From contig JAPPLU010000082.1 in the NCBI GenBank assembly GCA_028874075.1, forward strand, positions 1 to 58,709: 58,709 nucleotides of DNA, given 5' to 3'. Made by a program: the position numbers and the translations under genes. Origin of the DNA: Chloroflexota bacterium. Lineage in GTDB: Bacteria > Chloroflexota > Dehalococcoidia > Lucifugimonadales > UBA3495. Shown in pieces: positions 27,808 through 35,759 of the stretch. The stretch's first letter is position 1; each line of letters begins with the position of its first letter. The notes under the pieces were generated by a model. The model was given only the letters and a program-made list of their open reading frames with translations, ran no database searches and was not told the DNA's origin.

Positions 27808-29561
27808 TGGAATGGCAGACGGCGGGAAGGGCTAGATTCTATGCGGTAGCCGGGGGCGTGGTTCATTCCAAGGTCTATCTGCTGGAAAGGCCGGGATTGA
27901 GGCGAGTAATGGTAGGTTCGGCCAACTTGTCGGAACGTGCCTTGTCCGGTCGGCAAGGCGAGGTGCTTCTAGCCTATGACAATCATTCGTTTATGTGGGA
28001 GCGGATGGTGCAAAAGTATGAGGCCGTGCTTTCCCTGTCCACCGGCCTAAATCTTGATAAGGAAACCCGGCCAGCCCATTTGGTGAAAGCCGAGGAGCTT
28101 CCGGCCAGCAGACAGGCTCAGGAATCGCAGACTCCTGAAATTCAGATACTCAAATTCGAGGGCACGGACCTGCCCGGCGACCCTGAATACATAGCGGTCC
28201 GTGCGTCAGAACTGGATTCCGAATTGGGTGACGGGTTGCGGGACTACATCAAACCGGCCCCAAAGGGCGTCTCCGTGCTGCCCCTAGCGTCCATTCGCAA
28301 GGTCAACTATGCAGTTGCCCCCAAGCCAAAGGCCAACCCATCTCAGATGCACTCCCTGCATTTCGTAAATGGCAAGTTCGTATATGACGGACGGCTGATT
28401 GAGCGTCCAGCCACGGCTGACGGGATCGGGAATGACGCCCTTCTGATAACCCAGTTCATCAACAAGTTCCGGGAGTTCGGCCCCAGGTCAGACGCATTAC
28501 AGCGCAACTACTTTGCGCTCATGGGCTGGATGTATTTCAGCCCCTTCATCCCGAAGCTATCGAGACAACTGCACCTGGAAGGCTCCAATGCCACCAAGAC
28601 GTTGCCAAACATCGCTGTTGCTTACGGTCAATCCCACTGTGGGAAAAGCGCCCTGATAAGATTCCTCTACACTTCGATGTTTGGTCCACCGCCAACTCTC
28701 TCTGACAAGGAATTCACGCAGTCCGCCTTTAGCGGGTTGGCACAATATTCCGGCGTTCTGCCCCTGATATACCAGGACGTTCAACCTACCAGGTTCGCGG
28801 GCAGGACCGCAAATCAAGGCGAACTAATCGCCAAGTATTATGACAGGTTGGTATCCGTCACCTCAGATTACCCGTGCGCCGTGGTGTCGGCCAATGAGGG
28901 CAGCGCGGCAATCACGGAGTTTGCAAACGAGGTCCGCAACCGTAGTTTCCTGGTATTCACTCCCAAAGGGCTTGCATCGGACGACCAGGAAAAGATGATG
29001 CGGATTGACAACGAAATCAAGCCGTGGCTAAACCGCATTGGTCAGGAATTCTATGCGGAATACCTGCACCGGATGGCCTTGCAGGTGGACTCGCTTGAGG
29101 ATGTGAATTCCTTTGACTTTCTCTACGAGTCAACTAATCTCATTAGAACCCTATTCCGTGAATCCCTGCTTGAGGAAGAGGAAGTACCGCGCTGGGGGCG
29201 ACCGCTGACTGCCATTGAATACAACGCTATGGCTTGGGAGTTGAAACATCAGCAGATGGCAGCTCGCCTTACTGAAAAACTGTTCGTGGGTGATTATCCC
29301 CCGCCGGCCGGACTTTGGACGGCTACCGATACTGACATAATCATGGGGGTTGACAGTGTTCGGGAGACTTTGCGGTCAAAGGAAATGCAGGACCATTGGA
29401 TACGCAAAGAGGCTACCTTCCAAACCGGTCATCACATAGTCCTTATCCGAGAGGAAGTAGAAGCGTCAATCCAGCGCTCACAACCGGATTGGGTTTTGCC
29501 TGTCCCTAAAGAGCGAATCGGGGTGCTGGCCAGGGTTAAGGCTTTGATGCGTAAGAATTGA
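27807..29561 (+). CDS. Cargo protein, PLD-type nuclease motif plus P-loop ATPase
   Basis: 584 aa. The ATG shares one base with the upstream TGA. Seen: a PLD motif at residues 20-40 (HSKVYLLE, then VGSANLS: His20, Lys22, Glu27, Gly37-Ser-x-Asn40), a linker, and an ATPase with Walker A GQSHCGKS (274-281), Walker B-like LPLIYQDV (318-325), and a sensor/Arg-finger-like NEVRNRSFLVF (374-384). The ATPase looks like a ring helicase or primase-type NTPase (superfamily III-like); this is a guess. Role unknown: defence, replication help or target choice for the element are all possible. Confidence 0.8.
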   Translation: MEWQTAGRARFYAVAGGVVHSKVYLLERPGLRRVMVGSANLSERALSGRQGEVLLAYDNHSFMWERMVQKYEAVLSLSTGLNLDKETRPAHLVKAEELPASRQAQESQTPEIQILKFEGTDLPGDPEYIAVRASELDSELGDGLRDYIKPAPKGVSVLPLASIRKVNYAVAPKPKANPSQMHSLHFVNGKFVYDGRLIERPATADGIGNDALLITQFINKFREFGPRSDALQRNYFALMGWMYFSPFIPKLSRQLHLEGSNATKTLPNIAVAYGQSHCGKSALIRFLYTSMFGPPPTLSDKEFTQSAFSGLAQYSGVLPLIYQDVQPTRFAGRTANQGELIAKYYDRLVSVTSDYPCAVVSANEGSAAITEFANEVRNRSFLVFTPKGLASDDQEKMMRIDNEIKPWLNRIGQEFYAEYLHRMALQVDSLEDVNSFDFLYESTNLIRTLFRESLLEEEEVPRWGRPLTAIEYNAMAWELKHQQMAARLTEKLFVGDYPPPAGLWTATDTDIIMGVDSVRETLRSKEMQDHWIRKEATFQTGHHIVLIREEVEASIQRSQPDWVLPVPKERIGVLARVKALMRKN

Positions 29562-29576
29562 CACGGAGAGAGCGTA

Positions 29577-29918
29577 ATGAGTAGTGAGCAAGAATTGGTG
29601 AACAAGTTGTGCGCCTTGACGGAATCCGGGGAGTTGAAATGGGCGGCCTCAGTTTGGGACAAGAACGGGAAGCCAATTTGGTGGAGGGCAACTATACACG
29701 GCGATGACTCAGAAGAAATCTGGGTCAATTTACGGTGTGCTAGAAGCCTTCTATGGGGCCCAGAAATCAATTTCTGGCCACTGAAAGAGCCAAGATTTGA
29801 CGTCAAGGGCAGGAAGCGGTTGGCTCCATTGTTGCGGCTAGTAGCGGAGAGGACCAGAGACCAGATAAAGCCCAGCAGTTCGGAGCGATTGCGGAATATG
29901 GTGGACAGCCTTGGCTAG
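29577..29918 (+). CDS. Cargo protein, hypothetical (113 aa)
   Basis: ATG 29577 with GGAGAGAG upstream, 15 bp after the ATPase gene, so probably in the same operon. The sequence has ELKWAASVWDKNGKPIWWRA and SLLWGPEINFWPL, an aromatic-rich beta pattern, and a basic helical tail. No family recognised. Confidence 0.65.
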   Translation: MSSEQELVNKLCALTESGELKWAASVWDKNGKPIWWRATIHGDDSEEIWVNLRCARSLLWGPEINFWPLKEPRFDVKGRKRLAPLLRLVAERTRDQIKPSSSERLRNMVDSLG

Positions 29919-29954
29919 CTACCCCGCAAATGCCACAGAATCGGAGTAAGGCTT

Positions 29955-30182
29955 ATGCCACGTCCAAAAAAGCAAATGGGCCGTCCACCCAAGAACCCGC
30001 TCCCGCCCAGGATTGACGCAAGCCCGGAGGAAATCGCCCACGTGGTTCTGAACGCTGGCCGTCCCAAAGGGCCGGTGCAGGACCGGCGGTATCACTGTGG
30101 GGAGTGCGAGCGTCAAGTGGCCTTCCCCGAAACCCTGTACAACGATGGTCTGTGCGAGTCTTGCCACCGGGCCGCTACCTGA
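29955..30182 (+). CDS. Cargo protein, small zinc-ribbon/AT-hook-like protein (75 aa)
   Basis: Starts ATG 29955 behind GGAG. Seen: a basic AT-hook-like GRPPKNP near residues 9-15, then YHCGECERQVAFPETLYNDG and LCESCHR, giving two CxxC pairs of a zinc ribbon. Suggests a small nucleic-acid-binding protein. It stops 10 bp before the right inverted repeat, so it is the last gene of the element. Confidence 0.7.
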   Translation: MPRPKKQMGRPPKNPLPPRIDASPEEIAHVVLNAGRPKGPVQDRRYHCGECERQVAFPETLYNDGLCESCHRAAT

Positions 30183-30192
30183 AAGCCGGCCC

Positions 30193-30218
30193 TTTGGCTA
30201 AAATCCTATATAATTCCC
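30193..30218. repeat. Right terminal inverted repeat of the IS1595-type element
   Basis: TTTGGCTAAAATCC through TATAATTCCC; exact complement of 26130-26155 over 26 bp. Confidence 0.93.
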
Positions 30219-30226
30219 ATTTAATT
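30219..30226. repeat. Target-site duplication, right copy (ATTTAATT)
   Basis: Identical to 26122-26129 and immediately outside the right inverted repeat. Confidence 0.9.
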
Positions 30227-30560
30227 GGAGAGCATTCGGCAACTTCCCATACCCGCTTGCCCCACTCCCGCAGGAAGTCGGGATAGCAACGGGTTTCCGC
30301 AATTGACTGTTCCACCCTATCGCTGTCAACGTCCACACCCTCGTCTGTTGCAGGTTTGGCAATGGCCAATCTGGCAACCTCACGGGAAGGAGGGCCCTTC
30401 TCGGGAAATTCAAGGAGCCTCCCGGCGAAGGACTTGGCTTGCTTAATTTGGCCCCGTACCTGCGGCAAATCTGCCCCCAACATTACTTACCGGCAACTGG
30501 TACTGTGACACGCGGTTCAATACGGTGGAATACTGACGGGAAGGCTTTTCCACTACTTGC
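30219..30560 (-). pseudogene. Right-hand fragment of a disrupted AAA ATPase
   Basis: Minus-strand reading gives MLGADLPQVRGQIKQAKSFA, GRLLEFPEKGPPSREVARLA and CYPDFLREWGKRVWEVAECS, closely matching the middle of the intact ATPase at 36801-37994 (MLGAGLPQIRGQMGRAKSYA). Upstream, HRIEPR and LPV correspond to HRISQRQLPV but in a shifted frame, and the P-loop part is absent. The gene was therefore already decaying, and the IS1595-type element then split the remainder. Confidence 0.8.
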
Positions 30561-30632
30561 CAGATTTAATGAGGTCGAGCCGGAAGGAGGACGCAGGGTT
30601 GGAGTAGACTCTCAGAGTACTTCGCACTAAAA

Positions 30633-30644
30633 TAGTGTACACTA
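30633..30644. promoter_or_regulatory. Palindrome TAGTGTACACTA, possible vapBC operator
   Basis: Perfect 12-bp palindrome about 33 bp upstream of the vapB-like start. Known: VapBC complexes repress their own promoter by binding palindromes. Assignment is by position only. Confidence 0.45.
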
Positions 30645-30676
30645 ATACAGTACGATCCTCAGCCTGGGAGAGTAAT

Positions 30677-30901
30677 ATGAAGAACATCACCCTCAGCGCC
30701 GACGAGGGACTGATAGCGGAGGCGCGCCACCGGGCGGCTGCCGAGAAAACAACTCTGAATGCCGTCTTCCGGCAGTGGTTGGCCGACTATGTGGGCCGAA
30801 ACCGGCAGGCCGAAAAGGCCATGGCCACCATACACGAGCTGCAGGCCACATATGGAACCGGCGGCCGCAGGTTTACGCGGGAAGAAATGAATGAGCGCTG
30901 A
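30677..30901 (+). CDS. vapB: Ribbon-helix-helix antitoxin of a VapBC pair
   Basis: 74 aa from ATG 30677 (GGGAGAG upstream). Seen: KNITLSADEGLIAEARHRAA and TTLNAVFRQWLADYVGR, the beta strand plus two helices of a ribbon-helix-helix DNA-binding domain, then a tail FTREEMNER that would thread onto the toxin. Overlaps the PIN-domain gene by 11 bases. Known: the antitoxin neutralises the RNase and represses the operon. Confidence 0.85.
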   Translation: MKNITLSADEGLIAEARHRAAAEKTTLNAVFRQWLADYVGRNRQAEKAMATIHELQATYGTGGRRFTREEMNER

Positions 30902-31313
30902 ACATTTCCTGGATACCAACGTCCTCATTTATATGTTCGATGAGACAGACGCCCGTAAGCGAGCGCAGGCAGAGACGTTGGTGAGTGAAAGCCTCGCCAG
31001 CGGTACCGGCTGCATCAGCTTCCAGGTCGTCCAGGAGACACTGAACGTCCTCATCCGGAGGTTGGGGGTAGGGCCCGGAGACGCGCGGCGGGTGTTGGAT
31101 GATCTCCTGGTCCCATTGTGGCACGTAAATCCCACCACGGAGCTATACCAGACCTCCATCTCACTGCAGGATCGTTACGGATTTTCCTTCTATGATTCCC
31201 TCATTGTGGCCGGTGCACTGGAGGCGGGGTGCAGCCGGCTTTACAGCGAGGACCTGCAACACGGCCAAACAATGCAGCAGATGACAATATGGAACCCGTT
31301 TACAGCCCAGTGA
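30891..31313 (+). CDS. vapC: PIN-domain toxin (VapC)
   Basis: 140 aa. Seen: the PIN acidic residues in HFLDTNVLIYMFD, FQVVQETLNVLI and FSFYDSLIVAGALEAG, with the C-terminal SEDLQHGQTMQQMTIWNP usual for VapC. Complete, unlike the second copy at 39561, whose C-terminus is supplied by a transposon. Known: VapC toxins are Mg-dependent RNases, often cutting tRNA or rRNA. Co-translated with the antitoxin gene. Confidence 0.9.
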   Translation: MSAEHFLDTNVLIYMFDETDARKRAQAETLVSESLASGTGCISFQVVQETLNVLIRRLGVGPGDARRVLDDLLVPLWHVNPTTELYQTSISLQDRYGFSFYDSLIVAGALEAGCSRLYSEDLQHGQTMQQMTIWNPFTAQ

Positions 31314-31493
31314 CAAGGCGTAACAACCGTGGCCGGAACTCGGCGAACCTGCGCCGCCCGCCGTTCCCCAGAGGCCATCACCCGCTCGGAGGCCGGCCGC
31401 TTTCAGTCCATTGGTGAATAAGACAATGCGGTCTGGGCGTATTCCCCGCCGAACGCCTTACGACGGTTATCGCCAGTCAGCAGGTAACAGGAA

Positions 31494-31718
31494 CTATTTC
31501 CTCATTCTCGGGAGGTTGGAGAAGAACTGGGCAACGCGACCCTTTCGTTCCGGTTCTGGCTCGCTCACGCCTATTCGGAACTTCCGGGCTCCGCAATTCT
31601 CACACTGGCCGGACACGGCGGGGCTGCCATTCTTGAGGACAACCTGCCGGCTTCCCGTGGTACCTGTCCTGCTTCGGCACCTCAGACAGTAGATATCGGA
31701 GCTGGTTGCATTGGTCAC
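31494..31718 (-). CDS. Small zinc-ribbon protein, DUF5679-like
   Basis: 74 aa from GTG 31718, chosen because GGGAGGAG sits just upstream. Seen: IYCLRCRSRTGTTGSRQVVL, LKNGSPAVSGQCENCGARKF: two CxxC pairs around a K/NG-rich loop, the pattern of DUF5679. Basic C-terminal tail. A paralogue lies in the same position beside the second integrase (42211-42438), so the two genes travel together. Function unknown; nucleic-acid binding is plausible. Confidence 0.75.
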   Translation of the reverse strand: MTNATSSDIYCLRCRSRTGTTGSRQVVLKNGSPAVSGQCENCGARKFRIGVSEPEPERKGRVAQFFSNLPRMRK

Positions 31719-32085
31719 CGTTTCTCCTCCCAAAAGACAGGTTCGGCTGGTTAGTGGCTCCTGTTCGGCGCCTCCGAACTCTCCAATAGGACCTGCTGGG
31801 ATCCCCGTGCCAAGGCGCTTGGCGAGGCTGACGTATCAGAGGCCAGTCAAGGGAACACTGCCAAGGAATTGCCAGGAGAGTCGAACCCTTCACCCCGCCA
31901 GGACCTTGGCTACCCCGCGCAGCTTCGGGTTGGCCACCCTTCCCTACAGCGGGATATCCTGTCGCCTTCTCAACCGGCGGCCTGGCGGCCGTAGTACCTG
32001 GCCACGGCGCCGCGGTCCGCGGCCTCCGCCCGAGTGTACCGGTCCGGCATGGTGGGCGACTCCCACCTTCCCGCCGTCATGAGCG

Positions 32086-32094
32086 CCGGCAGCT
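32086..32094. repeat. 9-bp direct repeat CCGGCAGCT, left copy
   Basis: Same nine bases recur at 32678-32686 on the other side of the insertion; the undisturbed integrase at 42 kb has only one such site (TGGCAACT). A target-site duplication. Confidence 0.85.
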
Positions 32095-32677
32095 GGGTGC
32101 GTAAGGCGCTTTAGACCCCCCTGCTCCACACTCGCCGCTTTCAAGGCTCACGGGCGCGGCTCACTCAGACTCACCTTGCCGATAAAGCAGGCGAGCCCCG
32201 TGAGCGCGGGGCTGAGGGCCATAGCTATCCAATAAGTGCCAAACATGATGTCGTCCATATACATTTGATAGTGGTAAGTGCTAAACGTCGTGGTGTTGCC
32301 AATAGTAACTTTGGAAGGATAGATAAAATCCATCACTTGGAGGAGGCCAGAGTAAAAACCAAACCCCGCACCAACGACAGCTATCCCCATGCAAACCCCA
32401 ACCAGCATGGCCCGCTTCTTGCTTATACTCCCCACAAACCAGGCGAAGGCAAGCCCGGTCACCGCTGAGAGTACGACAGGTCCGCAAAGAATAAGTAGGA
32501 ACACGAGGAAGGCAGGGTCAAAAAGTATTTGCGGATTAATGGACACCTTAACACCCTCATTGTCGGTTACCTCTGCCTGCCTGCCACACCAACAAAGATA
32601 AAGGCCCCAAACTATAGCTGCAACCGCCAACGCCGCAAAACTAATCAGAACTAGGGTCCAAAATGCCTTACCACCCC
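32095..32677 (-). mobile_element. 583-bp inverted-repeat element carrying a membrane-protein gene, no transposase
   Basis: Ends are 24-bp imperfect inverted repeats (18 of 24 match): GGGTGCGTAAGGCGCTTT... at the left, GGGGTGGTAAGGCATTTT... read inward from the right. Flanked by the 9-bp duplication CCGGCAGCT. It contains only a single ORF for a membrane protein. Inference: a non-autonomous, MITE-like element moved by a transposase elsewhere. Family not identified. Confidence 0.8.
32148..32677 (-). CDS. Membrane protein inside the inverted-repeat element, fused in frame to the integrase
   Basis: About 176 codons of the fused frame lie inside the element. Segments: FWTLVLISFAALAVAAIVWG, LVFLLILCGPVVLSAVTGLA, AMLVGVCMGIAVVGAGFGFY and TYWIAMALSPALTGLACFIG, so four probable transmembrane helices with an extracytoplasmic loop (MDFIYPSKVTIGNTTTF). 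No ATG is present near the start, so expression may depend on an internal TTG/GTG start or on the integrase fusion. No family recognised. Confidence 0.6.
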
Positions 32678-32686
32678 CCGGCAGCT
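32678..32686. repeat. 9-bp direct repeat CCGGCAGCT, right copy
   Basis: Matches 32086-32094; see the element between them. Confidence 0.85.
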
Positions 32687-33544
32687 CACAGCCGGAGGCG
32701 GCCAGGTCAATGGCCATGCCCACCCTGGGTGAGTGTCCGGCAAAGTCTCCCTGTACCCCGGCCGCCTTGGCAGCGGCGGCAATGCGCCGGTTGATCTGAC
32801 GAGGAGAAAGTCCGAAGATGTTTTTCTCAGAACTAGCCGCGGCAGGCCTGACTTGCAGAAGCGCGTCCATGGTAGTCGGGCTCAGGTAAAGCACCGAACC
32901 CTCGCCGCTCTGGTCCGTCTTGGAACTCTGCACCGTCAGTCTGCCGCTCCCATCGGCGGCCGGTTTCAGGTCTCTCCAGAAGAGGGAGGCCGCCTCGGAA
33001 CGCCTGAGTAATGCGTCCCGCATTACGGCAACGAGGGCGATGTCCACCAGGGCCCTGGCCTGGGCCCTGGCGTGAGTTTCCATCTGCCCGCTGGGCAGCA
33101 TCCTGGGGAAACTTGCGGTGGCCTGGATGGCCACCTGCACCTCCCTGGTAAGGGCCGCCGCCTGCTGCTGGGGTCGGGAGATGGTGCGCGACAGGCCCGC
33201 CAGCACCCGGCGCACTCCCTCGTTGTCGGTGGGGTCGGGATGTCCCGCATCCTTGTGAATGGCAGCTAGGGCAGACCGCGCCATTTTGACCGTGGCAATC
33301 GAGGCTCCGGACTCGGCCCGGTCCAGCAAATAGTCTGCCACCGCCAGGGGCTCGGCCGGCATGACTTGGTGGCCCCTGGCCTCAGCCCATCGACTCCAGA
33401 GGTTCCACTGGCTGCTGTAGCACCGCCTGGTGGAGGGAGACCTGGCGCTGGCCATGGCTTCCTGCAGACGCTGGCGGTCAACCGGGGCCGGAACTCTCGG
33501 AGACCTGGAGGCAGGGACGGAAAGATCAGTGGTCAAAACAGAAA

Positions 33545-33570
33545 TGTCCGATAATTGCCTATGTAGGACA
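33545..33570. promoter_or_regulatory. Inverted repeat upstream of integrase copy 1, possible recombination core site
   Basis: TGTCCGATAAT, 4-bp spacer, then TATGTAGGACA (7 of 11 arm positions complementary). The same site, better conserved, stands at the same distance upstream of integrase copy 2. Layout (11-bp arms, short spacer) resembles a tyrosine-recombinase core or an autoregulatory operator. Confidence 0.5.
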
Positions 33571-33757
33571 TTTTAGGGAAACCAGAAGTGAACGTTTAGT
33601 GCGCCGCACAACTCCTACGAAATTGCCACCGCCTCAGGCTCACTGCTTTTCAGTTCCCAATTCCGGCTGAAGCTTACCAAGGTGTAACCCTTGTCTGACA
33701 AGCCAGGGAAACTATCTGGAGTTGCCAAACCATCTCAGGAAGCTTTAGCTCAGGAGC
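33571..33757. other. Short intergenic stretch
   Basis: Between the integrase and the HpaB-like gene. No gene or clear terminator seen. Confidence 0.4.
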
Positions 33758-35212
33758 TCACCCGCTCCGGTCCAGGAACTCCTGCACCCGGGCCTTGGCT
33801 GGCTCCTTGTCGTAGTTGCTGTACAGCATCATCGCATTGCGCACCGGGTCGCCGCCGAAGAAACGCTCGTACAGGACCTGGCGCCCGCCGAAGGCGCTGC
33901 ACGCAACATCCCAGGCCAGGTGGAACAGCTTGGCCCGGTCCCGGGCGCTGGCGGAGTCCGTGGACATGTACCTTTCGATTTCCGCTGCGATGGGCGTGTC
34001 AAAGTCCGCTTCCGCCGGCAGCGCCATCAGGCTGCTGGAACCCATCTGCTGCACGATTTCGGCCAGCCTGGGGTAAATGGTCGTGGTGTACAGGCCGCGG
34101 CTCGCCATGAACGGCCCCGTAGCCGGGCACATTACTCCCCACCGGTCGATCTCGGCGTCGGCCTCGGAGGCCCGCAGCAAGCCCTTCATGGTTTCCAGGT
34201 AAACAATCACCTCGCCCATGCGCTCCTGCACCTGCGCTATCTGACTTGACCCCAGGGTCTCAATCATCAGCGAAAGCAGGCCCAGGACGAACTCGGTCTT
34301 CACCACCCGCCGAGTGGTGACCTGGTGTCCACTGTGGGCAACGGCGTGGGTGCTGGACGAATAGTTGTTGCACAGTTCCGGGTCGCCCAGAAGGAACACC
34401 CGCTCCCATGGCACCAGGACGTCGTCGAAGAATACCACCGCGTCCATCTCTTCGAACCGGGATCCCAGAGGATGGTCGAAGTGGGAACGGTTCTGGTCGA
34501 AGCTTTCCCGGCACAGGAACTTCAGACCGGGGGTGTCGCAGGGAATGGAAAAGGCAAAGGCCTGCCGCCAGGCATCGTCTCCGATCAGGTGAGTCCGGGT
34601 CGGGTACACGGCGATTTCATCGGATATTGGCCCCAGGGTGGCGAGAATCCGGCTACCCCGTACCACGATGCCGGCGTCGGTCTCTTTGGTTACGGTCAAC
34701 GCCACCTGCTCGGTCAGGTTGTCCACTGTGGATGGATTGCGGCTCCGCTGCAGGTTGACCAGGGTATGGGTGAGCGTAACGTCGTTCTCCCGAATGAACT
34801 CGTGGTAACGCAGCACGTTGTCCTTGAAGTCGGGACGGTTCTGGGCAAAATAGTCTGCGGCGGCGGCCCAGGCGGTGAGCGCCACGTTCAGGAAGTCCGG
34901 CGTGCGGGCCATCATCCCGCAACTGGTCCATGCCCAACGAGCCATCATGTTGCGCCGCCGTTCCAGGTCTTCATGGGTCCTGGGGACCATGAAAGACAGG
35001 CCGACCTGGTCTCCGGTGCTGGGGGAGGTGAAGGTCATTTCATGCCCCACCTCCGGGTCGTGCTGCAGGTCGTACAGCGCGGCCACCGACTGGACCCCGT
35101 TGCGAAAGTAAGGGTGGGTGGTCACGTCGCTTACCAGTTCACCCCTTATCCACACCTCCCTGGGGCGGTCCCTGAGACCGGCGATGTATTCCTTTCCTGT
35201 CCGAGCGGGCAT
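33758..35212 (-). CDS. HpaB-like 4-hydroxyphenylacetate 3-monooxygenase oxygenase component
   Basis: 484 aa from ATG 35212. Seen: family landmarks TGKEYIAGLRDRPREVWIRG, HEMTFTSPSTGDQVGLSFMV, the conserved MVPRTHEDLERRR, and SHFDHPLGSRFEEMDAVVFF with DVLVPWERVFL. Full length for the family. Known: these are FADH2-dependent aromatic hydroxylases that need a separate flavin reductase (HpaC), which is not in this window. Substrate may differ from 4-hydroxyphenylacetate; Chloroflexota encode many divergent copies. Neighbours 35760 and 38274 suggest an aromatic catabolic set. Confidence 0.9.
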   Translation of the reverse strand: MPARTGKEYIAGLRDRPREVWIRGELVSDVTTHPYFRNGVQSVAALYDLQHDPEVGHEMTFTSPSTGDQVGLSFMVPRTHEDLERRRNMMARWAWTSCGMMARTPDFLNVALTAWAAAADYFAQNRPDFKDNVLRYHEFIRENDVTLTHTLVNLQRSRNPSTVDNLTEQVALTVTKETDAGIVVRGSRILATLGPISDEIAVYPTRTHLIGDDAWRQAFAFSIPCDTPGLKFLCRESFDQNRSHFDHPLGSRFEEMDAVVFFDDVLVPWERVFLLGDPELCNNYSSSTHAVAHSGHQVTTRRVVKTEFVLGLLSLMIETLGSSQIAQVQERMGEVIVYLETMKGLLRASEADAEIDRWGVMCPATGPFMASRGLYTTTIYPRLAEIVQQMGSSSLMALPAEADFDTPIAAEIERYMSTDSASARDRAKLFHLAWDVACSAFGGRQVLYERFFGGDPVRNAMMLYSNYDKEPAKARVQEFLDRSG

Positions 35213-35759
35213 CACTCACCCCTTTTTGGCTGGCGGCATTAAATGTCCCACGCAAAGCCATGCCGTAACGAATCCAAGTGTATCGGCGGCCCTTATTGAC
35301 GTCAAAACCGGCCGCTTCGGGGCAGGGCCTGTGCAAAGTCCATTTCTGTTCACTCATAGTGAGCCTCTCGAAGGATGACCTGGAGCAAACTCTCTTGACG
35401 ACATCGTCTGGAGACACTGGTAAGGTTGTGCAATTGCCTTGGCATCCTTCCATTGGCGATTACACAGCTTATGCGCCGGAGCGCTTCCGGAAGCTAATGT
35501 GGCGAAATTCTTGCTATGCCTCGGACTTTCCCACGCTCGGCTCGCGATGTGCCACCTGACCGGAATCCTTTCATCAGGACCTCCCAACGAAGAATTCGCA
35601 GGTCACTCCCTCCAGACCTAGCAGACTGGATAAAATCAAGACCCTTCAACAGCAGCAAGGCGTCGCGATATACAACCAGACCCGGATGGCTCTTGGCCGT
35701 CCGGGTCGGCTAGGTCAAAAGTATTGTGGCGACGGCCTTTGGTTGGAAACGTCGTTGAA
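35213..35759. other. Intergenic stretch, no supported gene
   Basis: About 550 bp between two minus-strand catabolic genes; no ribosome sites or recognisable frames. Confidence 0.4.

Larger units (their letters stand above)
26130..30218 (+). mobile_element. IS1595-type (ISXO2-like) element with four cargo ORFs, 4,089 bp
   Basis: Complete element: identical 26-bp inverted repeats at both ends, 8-bp direct duplication ATTTAATT outside them, an intact transposase at the left, then four co-directional ORFs (27265-30182) filling the space to the right end. Known: most IS1595 members are 0.7-2 kb with only a transposase, though a few groups carry passenger genes. The intact ends and the matched duplication argue for a recent single transposition of the whole unit. 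Confidence 0.9.
31970..33536 (-). pseudogene. Tyrosine recombinase split by a 583-bp inserted element
   Basis: TTG start at 33536. The frame runs through R, K and HSPRVG catalytic blocks to LAASGCELP, then enters the inserted element. The missing end (PALMTAGRWESPTMPDRYTR, through to TGA at 31970) lies on the far side. Joining 31970-32094 to 32687-33536 gives exactly 325 codons with stop, the same as the intact copy at 42686-43660. As it stands the catalytic Tyr is lost, and the frame instead continues for about 190 codons as a membrane protein (fused ORF 32148-33536). Confidence 0.88.

Noticed and set aside
32148..33536. Natural integrase/membrane-protein fusion as an evolved gene
   Set aside because: End repeats and the 9-bp duplication show it arises from a recent insertion; kept only as an observation.
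34325..35242. Plus-strand 305-codon frame
   Set aside because: Antisense to the HpaB-like gene.
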